Origin: an uncultured Bacilli bacterium
GTDB taxonomy: Bacteria > Bacillota_I > Bacilli_A > RF39 > UBA660
Direction: 5' to 3'
NCBI GenBank assembly: GCA_934163035.1
Contig: CAKPJX010000004.1
Location: 34,592-98,591 of the forward strand
DNA length: 64,000 bases
Shown: piece by piece, positions 44,164 through 53,117 of the stretch
Position numbering within the stretch: the first letter of the stretch is position 1
Layout: each line of letters starts with the position of its first letter
The notes under the pieces: generated by a model
The model's database searches: none
Seen by the model: only the letters and a program-made list of their open reading frames with translations
What the model was told of the DNA's origin: nothing
Translations under genes and position numbers: made by a program

Positions 44164-44916
44164 ATGAAAAGTTCACAAATAGGATTACTAACCACAATCG
44201 TTTTAGGAATATTTATTTTAATTGGTGCCCTAATAGGATTTTTAACAAATAAAAAACAGAAAGTAGTAGATTTTATAGTCGGTCTAGCATTTGGAATAAT
44301 ACTGATGCTTATGGCTCTAGATCTACTGCCAGAAATAATTGAACAACTTGGCCTTAAATATTTACCAATATTTATAATTTCAACAGCCGTAGGCTATATA
44401 ATATTAAAAGTCTTAGATATCTACATTCCAGATCACGAAATGGAAGATAAGTCTAAAAAAGAAGCTAACAGTAACCTAATTCATATAGGTATTATAACTT
44501 CCTTAGCTATTATGCTTCATAATATAATTGAAGGAATGGCTGTCTATTCAACCGTAATATCATCAACTTCTGTAGGTGTTACATTAATGTTAGGAATAGG
44601 ACTACATAATATTCCATTCGGTATAATAATAGCATCAGCTTTCCATCAATCTAATCAAAACATATGGAAAACTATCGCTATAATATTATTACTAGCTTCA
44701 TCAACATTTATAGGAGGACTTATTGTATTCTTCTTAAATGTATCTCAAATATCGCCATTAGTATTAGGAACACTTCTTTCTATAACTCTAGGAATGTTAG
44801 TATATATATCCTATGAAGAATTATATAAGAAACTAAAAAAATCTAAAAATAAAAAAATAAGTTATATAGGAGTAGGTATAGGTATTTTAGTACTTGCAGT
44901 AGCAGCTTTAGTATAG
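44164..44916 (+). CDS. ZIP-family metal transporter
   Basis: A 250-residue membrane protein with about eight hydrophobic segments. The transport motifs HNIIEGMAVYS in helix 4 and GLHNIPFGIIIASA in helix 5 match the metal-binding HNxxEG and HNxPFG signatures of bacterial ZIP (ZupT-like) transporters that import Zn, Mn or Fe. The second glutamate of the usual HxxxE in helix 5 is not present, so metal selectivity may differ. AAGGAGATAAGT links it to the end of uppP. Confidence 0.85.
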   Translation: MKSSQIGLLTTIVLGIFILIGALIGFLTNKKQKVVDFIVGLAFGIILMLMALDLLPEIIEQLGLKYLPIFIISTAVGYIILKVLDIYIPDHEMEDKSKKEANSNLIHIGIITSLAIMLHNIIEGMAVYSTVISSTSVGVTLMLGIGLHNIPFGIIIASAFHQSNQNIWKTIAIILLLASSTFIGGLIVFFLNVSQISPLVLGTLLSITLGMLVYISYEELYKKLKKSKNKKISYIGVGIGILVLAVAALV

Positions 44917-44925
44917 GGGGTTAAA

Positions 44926-45612
44926 ATGTATAACTATTGCCTTTTATTTATAATATTTTTCACATACTCAGTAATAGGCTATATTGCCGAAGTAACATGT
45001 GTAAGTATGCAGTCAGAAAAACTAGTTTTAAGTAGAGGTTTCCTGATAGGACCATATCTACCTATATTTGGTATAGGAGGCCTTTTTATGAGTCTATATC
45101 TTACCAAATATGATAATTCCCTAATAGAATTATTTATAATGAGTATGGTAAGTTGTCTTACAATAGAGTATATGGGTAGTCTGCTATTAGAAAAGATTTT
45201 TAAATTACGTTGGTGGGACTACTCAAATAAAAAATATAATATAAATGGAAGAATATGCTTAGAAACAGGTGTCCTTTTTGGTCTAGGTGGCATAATAGTA
45301 GTTAAATTAGTTAATCCCCTACTAAATAGACTACTTCTTAGTATTCCGAAATTAATAATTATAATAATTGGAATAATACTATCATTGATATTTATAACTG
45401 ATCTTATTATATCAATACATATAACTTATAATTTGAAAATAAATTTTGAAAAGTATAATAATAAAGATGCAACTGAAGAAATAAGAAGACTAATTAAGAA
45501 TGAACTTGCGAAAAAACATCTATTGACATATCGTTTATTAAATTCATTCCCAAATGCTAAAGATAAACATCATCATAAAATTATACAATTGATAAAAAGG
45601 CAGAAAAACTAA
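44926..45612 (+). CDS. CmpB-like (PF06541-type) integral membrane protein
   Basis: A 228-residue membrane protein annotated in relatives as a putative ABC transporter permease. Family hallmarks: YSVIGYIAEVTCVSM, SRGFLIGPYLPIFGIGGL and LRWWDYSNKKYNINGRICLETGVLFGLGG. About six membrane helices; a charged cytoplasmic C-terminus (KNELAKKHLLTYRLLNSFPNAKDKHHHK) follows. No ATPase partner is nearby, so a transport role is unproven. GGGGGT precedes the ATG, 9 nt after the ZIP stop. Confidence 0.82.
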   Translation: MYNYCLLFIIFFTYSVIGYIAEVTCVSMQSEKLVLSRGFLIGPYLPIFGIGGLFMSLYLTKYDNSLIELFIMSMVSCLTIEYMGSLLLEKIFKLRWWDYSNKKYNINGRICLETGVLFGLGGIIVVKLVNPLLNRLLLSIPKLIIIIIGIILSLIFITDLIISIHITYNLKINFEKYNNKDATEEIRRLIKNELAKKHLLTYRLLNSFPNAKDKHHHKIIQLIKRQKN

Positions 45613-45624
45613 AAGGAGAGTAGT

Positions 45625-46995
45625 ATGATAAAAGATAATTTATGTAGAAATATTTTTAGAGGATATGATATAAGAGGTATATATCCTAAAGAAATAGATG
45701 AAGATACTGTTTATACAATTGGTCTAGGCTTTGGAAGTTATATAAAGAAGCTAGGAAAAACAACTTGTATAGTAGGACATGATAATAGGGTAAGTAGTCC
45801 ATCACTTTATGATGCTCTAATAAAAGGAATTGTTGAAACAGGAATAAATGTTATAGGACTTGGAATATGTACCACTCCAATGTATTATTATGCTTGTATA
45901 AAACTAAAGGTATATAGTGGCTTGATGGTAACAGCATCTCATAATCCAAAATATGATAATGGTCTAAAATTTGCATTTGATGAAAGTGGCAATTGCAAGG
46001 GACAAGAAATAATTGATTTCATGAATTTCATCAAAAGAAAGAATTTTACTTATGGTAAGGGAACTCTTATATCATATGATATTACTAATGATTACCTAGA
46101 CTTATTTAAAGATAACTTTTCATTTGGTAAAAGAAAGTTAAAAGTAGTTGTTGATCCAGCTAATGGTACTACAAGCATTATTGTAAAAAAACTATATAAT
46201 ATGTTCCCATTTGAATTTATTTACATTAATGATGAAAGTAATGGTACTTTCCCAAATCATCACCCTGATCCATGCGTTGAAGAAAACCTAGAGCAATTAA
46301 AAAAGAAAGTTCTTGAAGAAAATGCTGATGTTGGTCTTTCATTCGATGGCGATGGTGATAGATTAGGTGTTATTTCTAATACTGGTAAGTTTATACCAAC
46401 AGACTACTACATGATCATAATAATTAGAGATCTAATAAATAAAATTTCAAAGAAAGAATTCTTATATGATGTAAAATGCTCTAAAAGTCTAAGCGATGAA
46501 ATAGAAAAATTACATGCTAAAGGTCTTTGTTACAGAACAGGTAATTCTTATACTAAAGCTAAAGTCAAAGAAGAAGATTTACCATTTGGTGGTGAACTAT
46601 CAGGACATGTCTTCTTTAGAGATAAGTGGCCAGGATTTGATTCAGGCTTATATGCCGGCCTAAGACTACTAGAAATATTATCCAATACTGATAAAAATGT
46701 TGATGACTTACTATCAGGAATAAATCATTACTATTCAACCGAAGAACTTAAATTTAAAAGTGAAGATGATAAAAAATTTAGAGTCATCAAAAGAGTTAAA
46801 GACTATGTTGAAGAAAAAAATTATAATTACCTAGATATAGATGGAATAAAAGTACTATTTGATGATGGTTGGGCTCTTGTTAGAGCATCTAATACTGGGC
46901 CTAATTTAACAGCTAGATTTGAAGCTAAGACAAAAGAAAGACTAACTGAAATAGAAGAAGAATTTACTAATCTAATAAAAAAATATAATGGCTAA
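45625..46995 (+). CDS. Phosphomannomutase/phosphoglucomutase
   Basis: A 456-residue alpha-D-phosphohexomutase, interconverting hexose 1- and 6-phosphates for cell-surface polysaccharides. All four family motifs are visible: FRGYDIRGIYP, the phosphoserine loop TASHNPKYDNGLK, the metal loop DGDGDRLGVI, and the sugar-binding GELSGHVFF, plus the C-terminal phosphate loop RASNTGPNLTARFEA. Mannose versus glucose preference cannot be told. AAAGGAGAG precedes the ATG. A terminator follows. Confidence 0.92.
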   Translation: MIKDNLCRNIFRGYDIRGIYPKEIDEDTVYTIGLGFGSYIKKLGKTTCIVGHDNRVSSPSLYDALIKGIVETGINVIGLGICTTPMYYYACIKLKVYSGLMVTASHNPKYDNGLKFAFDESGNCKGQEIIDFMNFIKRKNFTYGKGTLISYDITNDYLDLFKDNFSFGKRKLKVVVDPANGTTSIIVKKLYNMFPFEFIYINDESNGTFPNHHPDPCVEENLEQLKKKVLEENADVGLSFDGDGDRLGVISNTGKFIPTDYYMIIIIRDLINKISKKEFLYDVKCSKSLSDEIEKLHAKGLCYRTGNSYTKAKVKEEDLPFGGELSGHVFFRDKWPGFDSGLYAGLRLLEILSNTDKNVDDLLSGINHYYSTEELKFKSEDDKKFRVIKRVKDYVEEKNYNYLDIDGIKVLFDDGWALVRASNTGPNLTARFEAKTKERLTEIEEEFTNLIKKYNG

Positions 46996-46998
46996 AAT

Positions 46999-47032
46999 AA
47001 AGAGAGCCTCTTAAAATGAAGGCTTTTTTTTT
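46999..47032 (+). terminator. Intrinsic terminator after the phosphohexomutase
   Basis: A 9-bp stem with two G-U pairs (47000-47008 with 47021-47029), 12-nt loop, nine T residues. Confidence 0.75.
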
Positions 47033-47044
47033 GAACTTTCATGA

Positions 47045-47073
47045 TTGTAATACTTAAAAAAATATGATATATT
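47045..47073 (+). promoter_or_regulatory. Promoter of the HelD-like gene
   Basis: TTGTAA (47045-47050), 17-bp spacer, extended -10 TGa-TATATT (47065-47073). The start near 47080 gives a 92-nt leader, long for this genome. Confidence 0.6.
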
Positions 47074-47107
47074 GAAAAAGACGTTTAGCATATATCACAT
47101 AACATAT

Positions 47108-47148
47108 AAAATATAACTACATGAAATATTTGTGGTATTTTAGTTTTT
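47108..47148 (+). promoter_or_regulatory. Leader hairpin with T-run before the HelD-like gene
   Basis: AAAAT (47108-47112) with ATTTT (47137-47141) and ACTACA (47116-47121) with TGTGGT (47131-47136) form an 11-bp stem with a 3-nt bulge, followed by TTTTT at 47144-47148. It may be an attenuator; not proven. Confidence 0.4.
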
Positions 47149-47171
47149 AAAGAATAGAATAGGAGGTATTT

Positions 47172-49202
47172 ATGGCAATTAGTGAACAAGAGTTCAAAAC
47201 AGAAGAAAAGATCTTGAAAAAAGTACAAAAATTATTAGGCGACACACTATCATCACTTGGAAAAGACGTTTATGAAGATGAAGAAAACTTAAAAGAATTT
47301 AAAAAAATGATGTGGGAAGATTCTACAAGTTTCGATGAAGCTGAAATGCAACAAGTAATGGCCGCAACAGCTCACGAAGCAGAACGTGCTCTCCAAAAGC
47401 AAAGATATTTTAAAAAACTATGCGAAATAAAAAACAAACCATACTTTGCTTCAATTATTTTTAAAGATGATCATGAAAAAATTCATAATATTTATATTTC
47501 ACTAACATATTTAACAGACGATGATTTAAATAATATCTTATATGATTGGCGTAGTCCAATTTGTAGTCTTTTTTATGATTATGAAATAGGTCCTTGTCAG
47601 TACAAAGCTCCAGGCGGTATTTGTACTGGAGAATTAAAAAGAAAAAGACAATACAAAATAGAAAATTGTAAATTAACAGGTGTCTTTGATAATTCACTTA
47701 ATATTGATGATGAAGTTCTGCAGGAGGTTTTAGCAACAGAATCAAGTGATAAAATGAAAAACGTAGTAAATACTATTCAACAAGAACAAAATAGAGTAAT
47801 TAGAAACTTAGAAGATAACAACTTGATAGTCCAAGGTATAGCTGGATCTGGAAAAACAACCGTTGCCTTACATAGAATAGCCTTCTTATTATACCGTCTT
47901 AAAAACTTAACCAGTAATAACATATTAATATTTTCTCCAAATAATGTCTTTACCGAGTATATATCAGATGTTCTACCATCATTAGGAGAAGACAATACCC
48001 TACAGACTACTTTTAATGACTATTTATCATATTTTGTAACAGAATATAAAGAAGTAGAAACCTTTACAGACTTTGTATCAAGATACTATACCTATAGCGA
48101 AACAAATCCTGAACTAGTAAAATATAAACAAAGTGATGAAATAATAACAGATATGGATAATTACTTAAATGATTACATATCAAAATGTAAGTTTACATCA
48201 GATATCATAGAAAATGAATTTAATGTTGTCTTAAAAGAAGAATTAAATGAAATGTTACTAGATAAATACAGTAGACTTCCACTATTTGAAAGATTAGATG
48301 AAATGGCTCTTCGCTTATCATCAAATTTCTATAATGGTAGTAAGAAAAAAGTTAAGACCTTTGGTAAACTGTTAAAGGAATGTGCCAATTTTCAAAAGGA
48401 CTATAAAAAAATTTATTCAGCATTTTGGACCAGCCCTTTTACAAAAATTAAATTAAGTGATCAAGAAATAAATAGATTCATAAAAAGAGATATTATTAAC
48501 TATGAAGATGTTTTACTATTTTCATATATTAAAGGAGTTCTTCAAGGTTTCCCATATGAAGTAAATATAAAACAAGTCGTAATTGATGAAGCTCAAGATT
48601 ATAATAAGCTTCAATATGTAATTATCAGTAAAATCTTCCAAAGAGCAGATTTTACTATCTTAGGAGATGTAAATCAAAATATTAATCCATATTATAGTTA
48701 TAAAAGTCTAGAAGAACTATCTTCCTTATTTAATGGTTCTACAAAATATCTAGAATTATTAAAAACTTATCGTTCTTCTCCAGAAATAATAGACTATACT
48801 AATAAAATTCTTAATCTAAAACATGTAAATGCTATTAGAAAAGATAATAATAAACCAATTGTATTTAGAAAAGATCTAAAGGATTTAAAGATATCTCTTT
48901 TAAATGATATTAAAACTCTTCAAGAAGAATATAAAAGTACAGCTATTATTACTAAAGATTATAAACAAGCTGAGTCAATATATAATATGTTAAAAGAATC
49001 TATTGATATATCATTAGTGGACGCTGATACAAAGAGTTTCAAAAAAGATTTAATAATTATTCCTTCATATATTGCTAAAGGATTAGAATTCGACAGTGTT
49101 ATCATTTATAATGATCGATCAAACTCATACAAAAAGAATGAAAGAAATCTTTTATATGTAGCTTGTACCAGATGTCAACACGAGTTATATATTTATAATT
49201 AG
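47172..49202 (+). CDS. helD: HelD-like UvrD-family helicase (RNA polymerase recycling motor)
   Basis: A 676-residue superfamily 1 ATPase. The N-terminus (to about residue 90) is a charged helical arm like that HelD inserts into the RNA polymerase secondary channel, then the HelD-specific IYISLTYLTDDDLNNILYDWRSPICSLFYDYEIGP. Walker A is QG222-IAGSGK228-TT; later motifs VIDEAQDYNKLQ, GDVNQNINPYYSY, KTYRSSPEI, AKGLEFDSVIIY and YVACTRCQHELY complete the helicase core. In Firmicutes HelD releases stalled or DNA-bound RNA polymerase. AGGAGGT precedes the ATG. Its stop codon abuts that of the convergent flippase gene. Confidence 0.88.
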   Translation: MAISEQEFKTEEKILKKVQKLLGDTLSSLGKDVYEDEENLKEFKKMMWEDSTSFDEAEMQQVMAATAHEAERALQKQRYFKKLCEIKNKPYFASIIFKDDHEKIHNIYISLTYLTDDDLNNILYDWRSPICSLFYDYEIGPCQYKAPGGICTGELKRKRQYKIENCKLTGVFDNSLNIDDEVLQEVLATESSDKMKNVVNTIQQEQNRVIRNLEDNNLIVQGIAGSGKTTVALHRIAFLLYRLKNLTSNNILIFSPNNVFTEYISDVLPSLGEDNTLQTTFNDYLSYFVTEYKEVETFTDFVSRYYTYSETNPELVKYKQSDEIITDMDNYLNDYISKCKFTSDIIENEFNVVLKEELNEMLLDKYSRLPLFERLDEMALRLSSNFYNGSKKKVKTFGKLLKECANFQKDYKKIYSAFWTSPFTKIKLSDQEINRFIKRDIINYEDVLLFSYIKGVLQGFPYEVNIKQVVIDEAQDYNKLQYVIISKIFQRADFTILGDVNQNINPYYSYKSLEELSSLFNGSTKYLELLKTYRSSPEIIDYTNKILNLKHVNAIRKDNNKPIVFRKDLKDLKISLLNDIKTLQEEYKSTAIITKDYKQAESIYNMLKESIDISLVDADTKSFKKDLIIIPSYIAKGLEFDSVIIYNDRSNSYKKNERNLLYVACTRCQHELYIYN

Positions 49203-49229
49203 TTAGGATAGAAAACCCCTAACTTTTTT
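49201..49229. terminator. Terminator spanning two convergent stop codons
   Basis: AGTTAGG (49201-49207) with CCTAACT (49218-49224), 10-nt loop, T-run to 49229. It overlaps the end of the HelD-like gene and the last codons of the convergent gene; a T-run exists only for the plus strand. Confidence 0.7.
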
Positions 49230-50492
49230 GATCTCATAAAAAGTTACTACAAATACATTAACACTAATAGCAATTATTAATCCCCAAAGTCCTATTTTAA
49301 ATAAAGATAAGATAAATAATAAAACAGTTCTTGTAATAACTCCTAACGTAGTAGCAATCATTGAAACCTTACTTTTACCCATTGCATCAAGAGAAAAAGC
49401 TAGAGGGGACTGAATATACTGAAAAAGACATACTGGAGCAAGGACTCTCATATAACTAACACCTTCATTAGTATTATAAATAACTTTTAAAAATACTTGT
49501 GGAAAGACAACAAATAATATTGTAACAGCAACCCCAATTAATAGTGAAAAAGAAATAGCTAGTCTTATTTTTTTCTTAACACTATCATATCTTTTTAAAG
49601 AATATTCTCTAGATACTACTGGTAAAAGTGCTTGAGAAATAGCTAATGTAAAAAACGATGGTAAAAGTAATAAAGGCATAACATATCCAGATAAAATTCC
49701 ATATTCTCTCGTTATAAAACTACTGTTATATCCCACCATAATTAAAACACTACTAAGTATAATTGGTTCTAAAAAATAGCCAAAACTTCCAATTAGCCTT
49801 CCTGTAGTATTAGGTATCCCAATAGATAAACATTCTCTCATATAACTTCTACTTGGTCTTAAATCATTCTTCGTAATATTAACATTCTTAGGTAAAAATA
49901 AAAATAAAACAACTATTGATAATGCTTCACTAATAATATTTGATAAGACAATAAAACAAACTGCATATTTAATACCTTTTTCAATAAAAAATGGTACAAA
50001 AACAATCATTAAGATAAGTCTAGCTACATCCTCAACTAAATTTGAAACAACATGAGGAATCATTCTCTCTTTACCAAAAAAATAACTCCTACATATACTA
50101 GAAATACTAGTAAAAGGAATAACAAGAGCAATTGCTAAAATACCAAGATGAGTATTACTATTATGCAAAAATCTATTAGCTAGAGTAGGAGCAATTAAAA
50201 TAATAACAGCAATTAATATTATGTTTACAGCTATAATTATAGGTAAAACAGAAGAAAAAATCTTTCTATTATTTTTTCTATCTTCTGCTACCAACTTCGA
50301 TATAGCAACAGGCATTCCAAATTGACTAATCCCAATAAACAAAGAAAAAGTGGGAAGAATCATCATATAAACTCCTAAGCCTTCAGTACCAACTAAACGA
50401 CTCATTATAATCTTAATTATCATGCCAAGTATCTTCGTTAATAATCCACCAATTAATAATATAAATGTTGATTTAATAAATTTCTCTTTCAT
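49203..50492 (-). CDS. Lipid flippase of the SpoVB/MurJ-like MOP superfamily
   Basis: A 429-residue protein with about 12-14 membrane helices and the polysaccharide-biosynthesis/SpoVB signatures: LIGGLLTKILGMIIKIIMSRLVGTEGLGVYMM at the N-terminus, PVAISKLVAEDRK, and SYFFGKERMIPHVVSNLVEDVARL. Members flip lipid-linked cell-wall precursors. I place the start at the ATG at 50492 (MKEKFIKS), because the upstream in-frame ATG at 50531 overlaps a TATAAT (50535-50530) that looks like the promoter -10; no good Shine-Dalgarno sequence precedes either. Sporulation is not implied by this gene alone. It faces the HelD-like gene tail to tail with no spacer. Confidence 0.88.
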   Translation of the reverse strand: MKEKFIKSTFILLIGGLLTKILGMIIKIIMSRLVGTEGLGVYMMILPTFSLFIGISQFGMPVAISKLVAEDRKNNRKIFSSVLPIIIAVNIILIAVIILIAPTLANRFLHNSNTHLGILAIALVIPFTSISSICRSYFFGKERMIPHVVSNLVEDVARLILMIVFVPFFIEKGIKYAVCFIVLSNIISEALSIVVLFLFLPKNVNITKNDLRPSRSYMRECLSIGIPNTTGRLIGSFGYFLEPIILSSVLIMVGYNSSFITREYGILSGYVMPLLLLPSFFTLAISQALLPVVSREYSLKRYDSVKKKIRLAISFSLLIGVAVTILFVVFPQVFLKVIYNTNEGVSYMRVLAPVCLFQYIQSPLAFSLDAMGKSKVSMIATTLGVITRTVLLFILSLFKIGLWGLIIAISVNVFVVTFYEIKKVRGFLS

Positions 50493-50706
50493 AATAAAAT
50501 ATATGTAGAAATTATTAAAAAAATCTATCATTATAAAAAAATATGTGTTATGATTTAGATGTATAAAAAATAGTTTGCGTAGTAAAAAAGTGTAAATCGA
50601 ACAAAAGTAAAAAAACGTAAATTTAATTGTAAACAGTAATGTTAAATATAAAGAGTTCTTTAAAATGAAATAAATGCGTGTTATTATAATAGTAGAGGTG
50701 AAAGCA

Positions 50707-51753
50707 ATGAACAGTATAGTTGCGTTTTTAACATCAAAGGAAATAATAGTAGTATATCTTGTCGCAGTAGTATCCTGCCTCTTATATTTTATTATTAGTA
50801 TGATTGATAAAAGTTCCTATAAAAGAAAAAGAAAACAAAATACAAGGGAATTAAATAGAATAGTAGAAGAAGTAAATGAACAACTTGAAAGTGAAAAGGA
50901 AGAAGTATCTGCCGTAGAAGAAATGATTGAAAGTGTTGAGATAAAAGAGGCTCCCATTTATGTTGAACCAGTAATTACTCCGGCATCTGAACCTGTTATT
51001 ATTTCAACTGAGGAAGTAGAAATAACTCCTCAAGTTGCTGTTCCTACTATAGAAGAACAAACAGTAAAAGAGCCTGTAATAGAGATGATTGTTCCTGAAG
51101 AAAAAGATGATAAGGTTCAAGAATTGACTAGTAAACAAGAAGAAGAAAGTCTAGTATATGCTGATATTGCTCCAAATAGAACTGAAGCTCAAGAAGAACT
51201 ATTAAGATTAACGAAAGAATTAGAAGCTGCTAGTACTCAACAAAATATTGACTTAACTTCATATGAAGAGCAACAAGAAAAAGATGCTATTATCAGCTTA
51301 GATGAATTAATGAAAAAAACTAAAGTTATGTATGAAAATGATGAATTAAGTAAATACGAAGATGAAGGCAATGAACCAATAAGCCTACAAGATCTTGAAA
51401 AGAAAATGCAAGAAGCCAAAGCTGTGTTAGAAGAAGTAGAAGAAAATAAGACTCCTGAAATAATTGAAGAAATAAAAGTTGAAGATAAAAATAATGTTCA
51501 TGAAGAACCAGAAAAACTAGTATTAGATGATTTTGACAGTGTTAAACCAACAACAGTTGAACAAAGGCCTATATACCAAAGCTTTAAGAGTACGCCAATT
51601 ATATCTCCAGTATATGGCATAGAATCAACCGAAGAAAAATCTGGAAACATAGAATTAGAAAACACTGCTAACTATGAAAAATTAGATGAAGAAATAAGAA
51701 AAACAAATGAGTTCTTAATGACTCTAAAAGAATTAAAAAAGAATTTAGACTAA
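50707..51753 (+). CDS. Single-pass membrane protein with long acidic cytoplasmic-type tail
   Basis: A 348-residue protein: one membrane helix (about residues 14-34, IVVYLVAVVSCLLYFIISMI), a basic stop-transfer segment (KSSYKRKRKQ), then 300 residues rich in Glu, Val, Pro and Thr with short helical motifs (TQEELLRLTKELEA, DLEKKMQEAKAVLEEVEE). Orientation by the positive-inside rule puts the tail in the cytoplasm. I recognise no domain; a scaffold or cell-division role (EzrA- or ZipA-like topology) is only a guess. AGAGGTGA precedes ATG 50707, and TATAAT (50685-50690) is only 3 nt before it. Terminator downstream. Confidence 0.7.
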   Translation: MNSIVAFLTSKEIIVVYLVAVVSCLLYFIISMIDKSSYKRKRKQNTRELNRIVEEVNEQLESEKEEVSAVEEMIESVEIKEAPIYVEPVITPASEPVIISTEEVEITPQVAVPTIEEQTVKEPVIEMIVPEEKDDKVQELTSKQEEESLVYADIAPNRTEAQEELLRLTKELEAASTQQNIDLTSYEEQQEKDAIISLDELMKKTKVMYENDELSKYEDEGNEPISLQDLEKKMQEAKAVLEEVEENKTPEIIEEIKVEDKNNVHEEPEKLVLDDFDSVKPTTVEQRPIYQSFKSTPIISPVYGIESTEEKSGNIELENTANYEKLDEEIRKTNEFLMTLKELKKNLD

Positions 51754-51780
51754 GAAGATGAAAATACATCTTCTTTTATT
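51752..51780 (+). terminator. Terminator after the acidic membrane protein
   Basis: A perfect 9-bp stem (51752-51760 with 51767-51775) including the stop codon, AAAATA loop, T-rich tail. Confidence 0.8.
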
Positions 51781-51839
51781 ATTATTTTACAAAATATTAT
51801 GATACAATATTTACAAGAGTATCATATGGAGGTAGTAAA

Positions 51840-53042
51840 ATGGAAGAAATAAAAATAAGTATTTTACCAAATTATTTTTTAAGAGAAGATAAAACATTCA
51901 ATTTAAAAAGTGCTCTTGAGTTTTGCGGTAGGATAGCAGGAATTTGTTATGATAAAGAAGGATTTGAACATCTCTTAAACGAGCCAATCGAAAAAACAGA
52001 AAAGAGAATAGAAAACACAATAAATAATGGTCATCACAGTGTTTATGATCATATTACTATTAACTTTAATATGAAAAATATTCCTAAAATATTAGCTATG
52101 GTAATTAACAATGAAAAAGAATATACCACAAGTGAAAAATCAGGAAGATATACTAATGTAGTAGGAAAAGAAAATTCAACTATTACTAAACTTGAAGAAG
52201 AATTATATAATAAATGGTTTCAAATTTTAAAAGAAAAAATAGAAGATAGATATAAAGATGTCTACAGTAAATTTAAAATTAAAACTCTAGCTCAAGAGAA
52301 TGCTAGAAGCTTAGTAACTGTCTTTATGCCAACAGAAATGATTTATTCTACAACATTAAGACAAATTAATTATATTGCATCCTGGATGAGAGAATATATA
52401 AAAAGAGTTAAAGAAAATAATTCTTCAGACTTTGAACAAAAACTATCAAGTTCCATGGATGACTTTTGCAAAAAACTAGAAAAATTAAATGTATTAGATG
52501 AACGCTTGATGAGAAATGAAAAGCAAAGAAGCTTATCATTATTTGGTACTAATCTATCAAAAAGAAAAGAGTACTTTGGAGATGTATATTCAACAACATA
52601 TAAAGGCTCATATGCTGAATATGCTCAAGCTCAAAGACATAGAACCATTGATTATCAATTAGAGATTCTAAATGAAAAAGAATATTACATACCGCCAATA
52701 ATAACAGATGATAAAGATTTGACAGCTGAATGGCTAAAGGATATGGAAAAAGTTAAAGACTTATACCCAATAGGAGAATTGGTACTAATTAGTGAAATGG
52801 GTAAATACGAAGACTTTATTTTAAAATGTAAAGAAAGGTTATGTACTGGTGCCCAACTTGAAATTATGGAGCAGACTAAAAAGACCCTTTTAAAATATCA
52901 ACAAGCAACAAAAAATACCGATAGTCCTATAACTAAAAATATTTCTAATTACATGAGAGGAGCTAGATGTACATTTAAGGATTTTAAATGCCCAATGGAC
53001 TGCAAATTCAAGGAAGGGAAACTATTAAATAGAAAAATATAG
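51840..53042 (+). CDS. Two-domain ThyX-like (FAD-dependent thymidylate synthase family) protein
   Basis: A 400-residue protein, nearly twice the usual ThyX length. The first half has SVYDHITINFNMKNIPKILAMVINNEKEYTTSEKSGR103-Y, aligning with the ThyX signature, but the RHR of the substrate-binding motif is replaced by NNE; ARSLVTVFMPTEMIYSTTLRQINYI corresponds to the ThyX C-terminal core. The second half carries EYAQAQR266-H-R268-T with IDYQLEILNEKEYYIPP, an intact ThyX motif, then GAQLEIMEQTKK and a Cys-rich end (GARCTFKDFKCPMDC). This two-copy layout resembles the long ThyX of chlamydiae. It may make dTMP from dUMP using FAD and methylene-tetrahydrofolate. AATATGGAGG precedes the ATG and TACAAT lies at 51803-51808. 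Confidence 0.7.
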   Translation: MEEIKISILPNYFLREDKTFNLKSALEFCGRIAGICYDKEGFEHLLNEPIEKTEKRIENTINNGHHSVYDHITINFNMKNIPKILAMVINNEKEYTTSEKSGRYTNVVGKENSTITKLEEELYNKWFQILKEKIEDRYKDVYSKFKIKTLAQENARSLVTVFMPTEMIYSTTLRQINYIASWMREYIKRVKENNSSDFEQKLSSSMDDFCKKLEKLNVLDERLMRNEKQRSLSLFGTNLSKRKEYFGDVYSTTYKGSYAEYAQAQRHRTIDYQLEILNEKEYYIPPIITDDKDLTAEWLKDMEKVKDLYPIGELVLISEMGKYEDFILKCKERLCTGAQLEIMEQTKKTLLKYQQATKNTDSPITKNISNYMRGARCTFKDFKCPMDCKFKEGKLLNRKI

Positions 53043-53067
53043 TTAGTGCAAAAGCTACTCTTTTTAA

Positions 53068-53096
53068 TTGAAAACATATAACACTTATGTTATAAT
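53068..53096 (+). promoter_or_regulatory. Promoter of the lipoprotein-mtaB operon, minimal leader
   Basis: TTGAAA (53068-53073), 17-bp spacer, extended -10 TGt-TATAAT (53088-53096). Start near 53103 is just before AAGGGGG, so the leader to ATG 53118 is about 15 nt. Confidence 0.75.
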
Positions 53097-53117
53097 ATGA
53101 CGGAAGGGGGAATAGAT

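Noticed and set aside
49203..50531. Start of the flippase at 50531
   Set aside because: That ATG overlaps a TATAAT on the minus strand that looks like the promoter -10; the ATG at 50492 gives a normal family N-terminus.
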